From Aplectana chamaeleonis (Eukaryota; Nematoda; Chromadorea; Rhabditida; Cosmocercidae): a stretch of DNA of 64,000 bases. Location of the stretch: NCBI GenBank assembly GCA_029168955.1, contig JAPDOI010000064.1:1736001-1800000 (forward strand). The letters run 5' to 3'. The notes below the pieces were generated by a model that did not search any database, had not been told where the DNA came from, and saw only the letters and a program-made list of their open reading frames with translations. Both the position numbers and the translations under genes were made by a program. Below are positions 56,370-64,000 of the stretch, in pieces (within the stretch, counting starts at the first letter, position 1; the number at the start of each line of letters is the position of its first letter).

Positions 56370-56560
56370 GAGTGTTGGAACGAATATTTTTTGAATATTC
56401 GAATAAACGAATAATTCGAATAATACACTTCTTTAAACATTCGATTATTTGAATAAACGAATATCCTACTTCTTTGAATATTCGATTATTCGAATAACCC
56501 GAATAATCCACTTCTTTGAATATTCGAATATTCGAATAAACGAATATTTGGGCAACACTC
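56370..56560. mobile_element. 191-bp AT-rich TA-flanked MITE
   Basis: Ends GAGTGTTGGAACGAATATT and AATATTTGGGCAACACTC, TA at 56368-56369 and 56561-56562. The body is built of CGAATAAACGAATATTCGAA-type repeats, self-complementary throughout. It lies at the terminus of a TTAA-F element. Confidence 0.75.
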
Positions 56561-56586
56561 TATTGCGTACTATCCCATTCAATCCA

Positions 56587-56618
56587 CTCAGGCAAACTGG
56601 GGCGTCGACAACAGGTTG
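56587..56618 (+). repeat. 32-bp sequence shared with 13452-13483
   Basis: 31 of 32 bases agree with 13452-13483. Here it is followed directly by GTAAGT, a good splice-donor match, which the other site lacks. Confidence 0.7.
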
Positions 56619-57205
56619 GTAAGTTGTCATCTCATAAACTGCACCCTCTTGACAACTCAAATCTTTTGTCAGCCTGAGAATTCAGGTGAAGTCCACCGGG
56701 AAAGTGGACGAATAGCATCACCTTGAACCAGTTCCATAAAAATACGCATGAAAATGATACAATGTGGCCGTTTTTGCGAGACACTTTCATGTTCCTCAAG
56801 TGTTGCTATACTTATGCGTCGCTCGAAATTTAAACTTTTCTCTATAACTAAAGGTGAAATGGGCATTTCTAGCGTTTTGACAAAATCCTACGAGCAGTTT
56901 AATATATTGTACATACTTGCTATAACTATAAATTCACAAGGTACTGAAGAATTGTGAGAAATTAGGAGTCATTACACTAAGATGTTTGAAATGTAAAATT
57001 AGGGCAAAATGGATTGCGATCTTGTCGAATATTCAACTTATCGTGTTGAAATGAGTTGTACATATGCATATACAGTGCCGCTCGTGGAATTTGTTAGGAA
57101 AGCGCTCAACGTTTTTCTTGAGAAACTCACTTCCAACTCAACGTTGAGCAAAACTATGATGTTATTAATGACCCTGGGTTTGGGGGCTACCCAACGGTAA
57201 AGCTG
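56619..57205. other. Intergenic, nothing recognised
   Basis: Short frames only (69 codons at most); no conserved peptide. Confidence 0.4.
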
Positions 57206-57302
<97 letters not shown>

Positions 57303-57317
57303 TGTGTGTGTGTGTGT

Positions 57318-57375
<58 letters not shown>
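57206..57375. repeat. (GT)n microsatellite
   Basis: About 170 bases of TG repeat with a few TCTG interruptions, followed by a G run. All frames through it encode CV or TH dipeptides and are artefacts. Confidence 0.98.
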
Positions 57376-57378
<3 letters not shown>

Positions 57379-57662
57379 GGGGGGGGGTCGTTGAGATCTG
57401 AAGAAGTTTCCAAATCAGTCAGGTTTCCAATTACGGTATCGTACGGTACCTCCCTCGCCACGTTACCGTAAAAACAAAGAAACTTCTTAAGTTCCTAATG
57501 AACTTCCATCCCCAACCCCTCCCCCTCAACGACGGGTTCATGAACATCACTCTAGTTTTCTCTCAAAACTGACTTTGAAGCGAGCTATCCAAAAAAGACG
57601 ACGAAGACGCGACAACGCGTCTTCGCGGCGCTCTTTAACAAAATGCTGATCTCCAAACTACC

Positions 57663-57802
57663 GAGGCCGGATTCATCATGACATTAACCCTAGGTTTGTC
57701 GATTTGGTTTGCGTTCAGCGCGAGCACAACCACGTCAATCCTTGCGCTAAACCCAACCGATATCGACGAACCCATGCCTAACTCAATGACGAATCCGGCC
57801 TC
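57663..57802. mobile_element. 140-bp palindromic MITE
   Basis: GAGGCCGGATTCATCATGAC pairs with the inverse GTCATTGAG...CCGGCCTC region over nearly the full length, with inner pairs around GTTTGCGTTCAGCGCGAGCA and its inverse. The opposed frames through it share an MxNPAS peptide for that reason. Confidence 0.75.
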
Positions 57803-57990
57803 CGCTTTATTTCTAGTCTGCAACTACAAACATACATATGTAAGCAGTGTCTGTGAGCTTGCCGTTAGGTATGTAAGTACCAGGTTTGATATGCCATATG
57901 CTATTCTGGGACTCATCAGTGTCGGTAGACTTCTCTACTCAGCACATATATCGGGGATGTTTATCGAATCCACAGCGCAAGAGCTATTCG

Positions 57991-58160
57991 GCCGGCGGCA
58001 CACGTGACGCGCACCGGAAAACCGCTGCGTGCAACATCGTCGTTGGAGCGCATTAACCGAGCGCCAACTATTTCTTTTGTTAGAGGCCCCACGGTTAAAA
58101 CGCCCCAAAGACGACGTTGCACACAGAGGTTTTCCGCCGCGCGGTTCACGTGTGCCAGCC
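57991..58160. mobile_element. 170-bp MITE with about 60-bp TIRs
   Basis: GGCACACGTGACGCGCACCG and GGAAAACCGCTGCGTGCAAC on the left are mirrored on the right (GTTGCACACAGAGGTTTTCC, TTCACGTGTGCC). Only about 50 bp separate the arms. Non-coding. Confidence 0.78.
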
Positions 58161-58161
58161 G

Positions 58162-58950
58162 AACTGCTCCCGCGCTGTGAATTTTATTTTTATCAACATC
58201 CACATATAACGAGAGTGAATTTGGAGGAGTCATGATTAGAATCAAAGACTCTGATGTTGCTTTAAAACAGTTTACGGTTCGAGAATAGTTTTTGTCCTAT
58301 CAAAACAAAATAGCTTGCGTAAGCTCAGTGTCCGTCAATATGTAGTAGGGACCAAATTCTGAAAAATTAGCTGCTGCGCTTCCTCAACGGGTATGAATCT
58401 TCCAAAACCTGTTAATTGTTGCCATTCCTTGCAAGGTATCCAAAGAAGTTAGTTGAATGAATGAATCGGGGCTCGAGCAACAAAATGTGCAACTACAAAC
58501 GTGCCCTGCCCACCTAATCGAGTCCACTAATTTCAACACTGTCGATTGAAAAAAAAACACGCCATTCCATTGCTGACAAAGCTTCGGATTACGAGAAGCC
58601 AAGCATGCTCCCTCTAATTTCTGACTACTAGAAAAGGTTGGTGGCTCTAGGTTCCGCAGAGAAAAAATTATGACAGTTGTCGCCTTTACAGAGGGGGCCC
58701 ATATGGTGGGGCTGGCAAAATAGGATTTTTGTAAGTTTCTATTCCCATTCGATCAAGTTTTGCATGGAAGACTGATATGGATTTATCTCTCTTCGTACTT
58801 GCTCTGTCCTAACTTTATTCTTCATATTTTGAATGTTTCCAAAAGTTGAGGTAAGAAAAAAGCTATTTCCATTACACGGATGGCGTTACACGGATTGTTC
58901 CTCGGTATTCAGAGTAGAAATATGATCTTTCAATTTACTCACTCTCTTTA
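58162..58950. other. Intergenic, nothing recognised
   Basis: No repeat end, frame or RNA gene of note. Confidence 0.4.
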
Positions 58951-58951
58951 A

Positions 58952-59000
58952 GGGCAGAGTTCACAATAAAAATCGCCTCCGGTCTTCTGCCTAAAATAGA
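58952..59000. repeat. TTAA-F type terminal fragment
   Basis: GGGCAGAGTTCACAATAAAA follows TTAA (58948-58951) and is followed by TCTTCTGCCTAAAATAG, like the start of TTAA-E/F copies. Similarity then stops. Confidence 0.5.
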
Positions 59001-59004
59001 GGAT

Positions 59005-59435
59005 ATGGAGTCTGTTGGGACTAGTACAAAAGAAAAACAAACAGAAACGAAAACGAAAAACTCATGGAAACGACTGCTTTTAATCGGTGTTCTGTACTAC
59101 ACGGACCAGTCGGAGTCGACTGCTCGTTATCAGTCGTGGCATGTGTTTTCAAAGCATCCTGGGTTTCTAACCTTTTCATTGGCAGCACATGTTGCTGATA
59201 GTAACTTGGATTTGAAACCCAGGACGCATTGGCAGCACGTGCTTTTGTAGGAGCATGTGCTAGTTTCCGATTGAATTTGAGAGGTCACTGGAGTGCGAAA
59301 CCATAAATATGTACCTGATCATGCAGTCCATCTCATCGGTTCCCCATTGATAGTGCAAATTTTTCGCTGATCGGTTGCTCTCTCAAGATCAACTATCCAT
59401 TATGCCATCGATGGAGGAGGCGACTTATTGTCATT
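59005..59435. other. Unassigned, with an 81-codon frame
   Basis: Plus frame 59005-59250 contains a repeated TTGGCAGCACATG/GTG phrase (about 59180 and 59229) and no known domain. It is not supported as a gene. Confidence 0.3.
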
Positions 59436-59439
59436 GATA

Positions 59440-59765
59440 TACCGAAATTTCGCGACCGCGACAGGTGCGGGCAACTGTAGCAAATCGTGTCGGGGCCAGG
59501 CCCAAACTGCACAAAAATGCCATCGCACGAACACTTTGCAGCACCTGTCGCGGTCGCTCCTTCAAGAAACAGTAGTATGAGTAGTATACCGGAAACGTGA
59601 AAGCAGTGCGGCAATAGGTCGCTGTCGCAGCTATCAGTCGCCATGCAGTGCGCTGCGACGGGTGCCAGCGACAGCGACTCAGCCAAAACCAGCATCGCAC
59701 CGGGCGTTTCTTGGCTCTCAGCGACAGCGACCGCGACAGGTCTGGCGTGGGGTATAACAGTGGCC
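59440..59765. repeat. CGACAG-rich element, copy 2
   Basis: Shares, in inverse, CAGGTCTGGCGTGGGGTATA / TATACTCCGCGACAGACCTG ends and GCAGTGCGCTGCGACGG, GAGCCAAGAAAC-type interior with 16648-17020. The left boundary is approximate. Opposed 100- and 89-codon minus frames follow the GC-rich body. Confidence 0.5.
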
Positions 59766-61740
59766 TATGAGCGAGGGCGAGCTTTTGTAGACTAAGGTAT
59801 GTATTCTCCCTACGACCTTTCGCGATTATTTGATTTTATTTTTTCAATGTCATGGGATAGTTCTAGAGCATGGCTTTTTCTTTAAGAACAGAATAGTTTC
59901 CACCGTGAAAATGCTCTGACGGATGTAGAGTAGTGTTTGCTCCATTGTCATACCTGCGAGCCCACTTCTCAACAGCTAATCGCCTCAAAGTATTTGGAAG
60001 TGCGCATTGAAAGTCTATACATTCTCGATTTTTCTCGAACGAGTCTAGTTTTCGATTTCTGAATACTCGATTTTTCAATGCGTTTTAAGTTTTATTTTTT
60101 CATTTTTCCGATTTTCTAATGTGCTCGAAAATCCGTTTCTTTTACTTCTGACTTTCGAATATGTACGAGGTTTGAAGTTCTCGGTTTTTTGACTTATTAA
60201 AATGCTCTGAATTTGGCTTTTTGTACATTCGACTTTCGACTTCGTCGACTTCGAACATATTCGAAAGTCGATCATAAATATTGGAGTCAGGAACATGCGG
60301 GACATATTGGGCATGCGTGTGGATTAGAACACGCTTCTGACGAGTCCAATGTTCGAGTCGGAATTTGAAACTCATTGTTCGAAGTCGGTTCTTCGAGTCA
60401 TCGATTTTGGAAAATTCTTGGAAATTGTATTTTTCAATATTCCAATTTCCGAGTATGTTCGAAATTACACTTTCCCGAACGACTCGAACGTGTTTGGAAA
60501 GTCGTTTGCGAATTTTCGGAGCAATATAATTGCGGATGTTGACAAAAATCTTGCCCATCGATGCACATTGGCATCAATCATAGTCCTGTAGCATACCTCA
60601 TTATATCGGCGTTATGACCGAAAACATTCAACTGAAAGATGAAATTGATAGCCCCAAGGGGAGCAAATGTGTTTGGAAAAAGCAGATGTCAGTAGATTTC
60701 TGGCCGTTACTGTATGTGTTCGTTAACTTAGCTAGCTTATCCAGTTTTCTCTGAACACACTCCCGATTCTTAATCTTCTATCGGGAAAGGACAAACAAAG
60801 TCTGTGCATATTCACTCATAATTTTTCGCTCGCTCATATACATAAAGCGGTCATTACTGTGTTCCCCATCTATTGGGAATTGGAATGATTTGTTTTTTTT
60901 ACCGTTTTGCATCGCGGCGACACTAATGTATTGTAAGTGATCAAGTCTCAGTAAATATCTCCCCAATTTCCTTTATTCAAGTTTCATGAGTTCTGTGATT
61001 TCCTCTTGTTTGAAACCATATTAAAAATTCTTCTTTCCGTAGTTCTATTTCCTCATTTTTTCGACGAATTTACGGGTACACACAGCCTCTCCTCGTAATT
61101 AGAGTTCGTGAAGATTATTGTGATGTGATTGTCAAGAGATTTTCTGGGTGACTCATTTCACACTAGAGCAATTTTCTAGAAAAGTGCAACCACGTTTACG
61201 CTAATAGTTGTTGAAACAATGCCTCATCGACAGAGGTGACATGAATCTATCTTCTTCGAAATAATTGAGATTTCCTTGGAAAACGGACAATTCATCCCAG
61301 CTAATCTTGTAGTTCTTTTTCTATATCTGTACACCTCAACTGCAGGAATTCTATTGACTACAGTCGTTTTTAGCTGCTCTACATAGGTATCACGCCTCCA
61401 CTTAGCAGCGCAATGAATAAGTGACAAGGTAAGCTACTACATTTTGAACTTGAATGTCAATGACTGGGAGATTTCCAGTTTCACTTCGAGTCATTCTGAT
61501 TTGGTCGAACTTAGTTCAGACGTTTCTATACCTTTGATGTGACATTCTCCTCTTAAGCAAGCAATTTCTCTATTAACTGCTACTATTTTCCGATATTACT
61601 TTCTTTTTGTTTCACTATTTTTCTTCACCAACTGTTGCTAATCTTGCTCAACGCCACACGACTCTGAACTTGATGCGTTTGAGGCGCTATTCTTATTCCT
61701 CAACGCCAGCGCGGAACGCGCATCACGCGCGGGTGAAGCG
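59766..61740. other. AT-rich, no gene supported
   Basis: At 60060-60560 TCGAA/TTCGA motifs are frequent on both strands, opening a 138-codon minus frame (60142-60558) and an 80-codon plus frame over the same bases. A 67-codon minus frame at 61224-61427 is Lys/Arg-rich without a recognised family. Nothing else seen. Confidence 0.4.
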
Positions 61741-61743
61741 CTA

Positions 61744-61864
61744 GACCTCTTTCAGAGTTCGATCGCCGTGCGACGCGAGGGGATGATAACCATGAACATC
61801 GATCGAGATCGCGTATTCAAAACATGCCATCGCGTCGCGCGACGATTGAACTTTTAAAGAGGCC
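61744..61864. mobile_element. Harbinger-like MITE, copy 4 (opposite orientation)
   Basis: 121 bp, ends GACCTCTTTCAGAGTTCGAT and GATTGAACTTTTAAAGAGGCC-like, flanks CTA and TTA. The asymmetric interior (GATCGAGATCGCGT) runs opposite to that of copies 1-3. Confidence 0.82.
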
Positions 61865-61867
61865 TTA

Positions 61868-62221
61868 GACTATGAATACTTTCTACGCCCGTCACGCGCA
61901 TGATGCACTTGCGGAGACAATGACTACCAGGGGCGACGCTATGGCGTAGCGGTTCAATGTGGGCCTTAACTCAGCCGAGCGAGCAAAATCTGTCACGATC
62001 GTTCGCTATAAGAGTAGCAGAAGATAGTACTGGAATTAATTATTTTGGAACGGAATGAAATTGAAAATGGATTAATAATGAAAATGATGCAAAAGTCGTC
62101 ACGACCGTCACCGCCATGGCGGAGCGGGCGTCACGCGCGTCGTGCGCGGGCGAGGCGTCAAGCCATTCATACTTCAACGGCACGCCCGAGCGTCACGCGT
62201 TACGAGCGGTTGGGAGACGTG
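61868..62221. other. Unassigned, GC-rich CGTCACGCGC motifs
   Basis: CGTCACGCGC recurs at about 61887, 62129 and 62192. No gene recognised. Confidence 0.4.
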
Positions 62222-62322
62222 ATTCGCATTTGAGGGAATTGAGATTTCGCGCTTGGCAGGGTTGCTATACGCGGCTACCGGAGTATATTATCAAAAATTG
62301 CCCCTGAGCTTGGACTGTGGCT
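62222..62322. repeat. TTAA-E right-end fragment
   Basis: GAGGGAATTGAGATTTCGCG and GAGCTTGGACTGTGGCT before TTAA (62323-62326) match the right end of the 51302-51777 copy. The left part is absent. Confidence 0.75.
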
Positions 62323-62340
62323 TTAAGGAGATAGCCTTAA

Positions 62341-62826
62341 ACGCGGCGTTCATGATGATCATCCTCTGTGACTTTCCACCATGAAATGATAGGCGAGAAG
62401 GTTCCTAGGCTCCCGTTGTCGAAAGAACGGTAGAAAGCGAGCCAGGAGTGACAAAATAACGGCTGCAAACAAGCGTTTTGGTGCTCCAGAATCGCCCCGT
62501 GCTCCAGGTCCACCCCCTCGATGTGAACAAATAAACACTCGAGATCCTGAGATAAGCGATGGCTTCCGATCAATAGCCCCGTTCTTCCCTTCATTCTCAA
62601 CTTCTCTCTTTACTCAGGTCAGCTCGCATTCATCGACTACAAAAGACGGAACTTACAAGTCTCGGACAACACGTCCACAATGCTCCCCTAGCTCAATTTT
62701 TCAGGGGCCATAACTCCGTTTCCAGGAGGTCCTGTACGATTCCAGAGACATCATTGGAATCAGCAAGAGACCGGTTTTAAGTTAGGTGGGAGAACAGAGA
62801 AACGATTTTCATCATGGACACTGCCT
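62341..62826. mobile_element. TTAA-F MITE
   Basis: Left end ACGCGGCGTTCATGATGATC after TTAA (62337-62340), right end ATCATGGACACTGCCT before TTAA (62827-62830). Interior AGCCAGGAGTGACAAAATAA, GATCAATAGCCCCGTTCTTC, GGACAACACGTCC, TTTTCAGGGGCCATAACTCC. Confidence 0.85.
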
Positions 62827-62830
62827 TTAA

Positions 62831-64000
62831 TTGGAATCACATAGTACCACGAAATTGTAAATAATTAAAGTTACCAAAAATACTGAGAATTCAAAACTCA
62901 AATGAGGGCATGTGTGAGGTAAGGTTTGCGATGCCCTATAACATGTAAGCATTTTATCAAGTCTTTTTCAGCCCAGGTCGGGATATATTGAAAAATTCTC
63001 GCGAAAAAAATCATATCAGTAGATCTCTTTACGCTACTGTAAGAAGGTAAGTCACCTGTAATGGAAACTGTGATACAACGACTCAGCTATTCCATCGGCC
63101 TCTTGCCTTTCCTATTTCGGAGTTTTAGAAGGAGATACGATATCGCCTAAGCTGTTCACCTATGCTTTGCGGTGAAAAAACGAAGTCGCTAGTTTGAGAC
63201 GAAAAGGGCATTTACAGTCGGCACGGATTGGACTGATACCTAGCGTTCCTTATTGCGCCTTGGCGAAGTTGAATAGAATTCATTTTCGGCAACTCTATCG
63301 GTTTCTGGCAGAATCGCCATAGCGACTTGTTTGTTTCCTGTCATTTTTACTTGAGTCGAGTCATTGTATTTCATGTTAATATTTCGATACACGAACTCAT
63401 TTACTCCACTTTTTAATATACAACTTTTACGTTCAAGCTGCAGTCGTACTGTAAGTGCATAAAAGTGCGTACAGGTTTTATAATCAGCTTGATTCATACA
63501 CCTCTATATTCTTGACTTGGAAAATCTGAGATACAAATCATCTTGGCTTCGTTTCGAACGTAAGATTCAGCCTAAGGGAGAGGTTCCCTTTTTGGTAGAT
63601 GCTTCGATCCTGGATTGTTCCAGAAACGACGCGAAAAAGGCGGTTCTGTCATGTTTTCCTAGCCGGAGTATCTTCCATCTCCTTCGGATCAAATTTGTGT
63701 AGTTAGACTGCTGCAGGGTATTCGCAAATCATGCACACGAAGGATTTTCCCTGCTCCGATTTTCAATGTTTATGACCTTCTAATTTTCCGAGAAATTGCT
63801 CAAAAATGTGGTAACGAACTGAGAATATTAAATTTTCGTAATAGTGGACCGCATTCAATAGTGGCCCATGACTTGCTCCAACAGCGATCGCAGCCTCAAA
63901 GGGCTTGCCCGGAGAGCGTCCATGAATAATCTTAACGCCGTAGAGGGGGCCGCTCTAGTTACTACGAATCAGGGATGTGCGGAACTGGTTATTTTTCCTG
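62831..64000. other. Intergenic, nothing recognised
   Basis: Short frames (85 codons at most) and no repeat ends found up to the window edge. Confidence 0.4.

Noticed and set aside
57165..57471. Long frames of Cys-Val and Thr-His repeats
   Set aside because: They are translations of the (GT)n microsatellite in different frames and strands.
60142..60558. 138-codon minus-strand frame
   Set aside because: The opposite strand is also open over the same bases, and the sequence is enriched in TCGAA/TTCGA motifs that create open frames; no domain recognised.

Overview
The window reads as non-coding, repeat-dense DNA of a nematode, most likely a strongylid-type (clade V) genome. The evidence is an RTE-clade retrotransposon, a CR1/jockey-like retrotransposon, a mariner fragment, many miniature inverted-repeat elements (MITEs), and one sequence closely resembling the nematode SL1 spliced leader. 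The order-level call is inference. No host protein-coding gene could be supported: nearly all open frames are short, open on both strands, or fall inside repeats. No tRNA, rRNA, CRISPR array or bacterial-type gene cluster was seen.

Layout. 1-3 kb: an element fragment, a degenerate GC-rich array and a 450-bp palindromic element. 4-9 kb: a broken CR1-like LINE on the minus strand, split by a deleted mariner (5335-6103) and a 1.5-kb PIF/Harbinger-like element (6807-8302). 9-15 kb: MITEs, a long-TIR element with internal repeated boxes (10751-11827), an SL1-like sequence (13650) and a 24-bp minisatellite. 15-33 kb: a dense patchwork of MITEs, many nested or abutting, plus a TATA-like box next to a 22-bp minisatellite (22.9-23.2 kb) and a piggyBac-like element (28299-28913). 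33.9-40.5 kb: a large inverted-repeat structure with arms of about 1.6 kb. 45.1-47.05 kb: a second, GC-rich fold-back structure. 47.9-51.1 kb: a nearly full-length but frameshifted RTE retrotransposon, minus strand. 51.3-64 kb: more MITEs, a (GT)n microsatellite, two short palindromic elements and stretches with nothing recognisable.

The dominant theme is a group of non-autonomous elements that sit in TTAA (or one-base variants of it) and start with AGGC. Labels used here, by terminus: TTAA-A (AGGCAGTGGTCGCGAT), TTAA-B (AGGCATCGTACGCGCAGA), TTAA-C (palindrome starting AGGCATCGTACGTGCTG), TTAA-D (AGGCATCGTACACGATG), TTAA-E (AGGCACAGTCCAACC), TTAA-F (AGGCAGTGTTCACGATG, interior shared with E), TTAA-G (AGGCAG-GTTTCACGATAA type, different interior), TTAA-H (AGGCAGCATACACGCTC). 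They recur throughout, share target sites with each other and insert into each other. No transposase for them lies in the window. TA-flanked (Tc1/mariner-like) and TWA-flanked (Harbinger-like) MITEs are interleaved, so the order of insertion can be read in several places.
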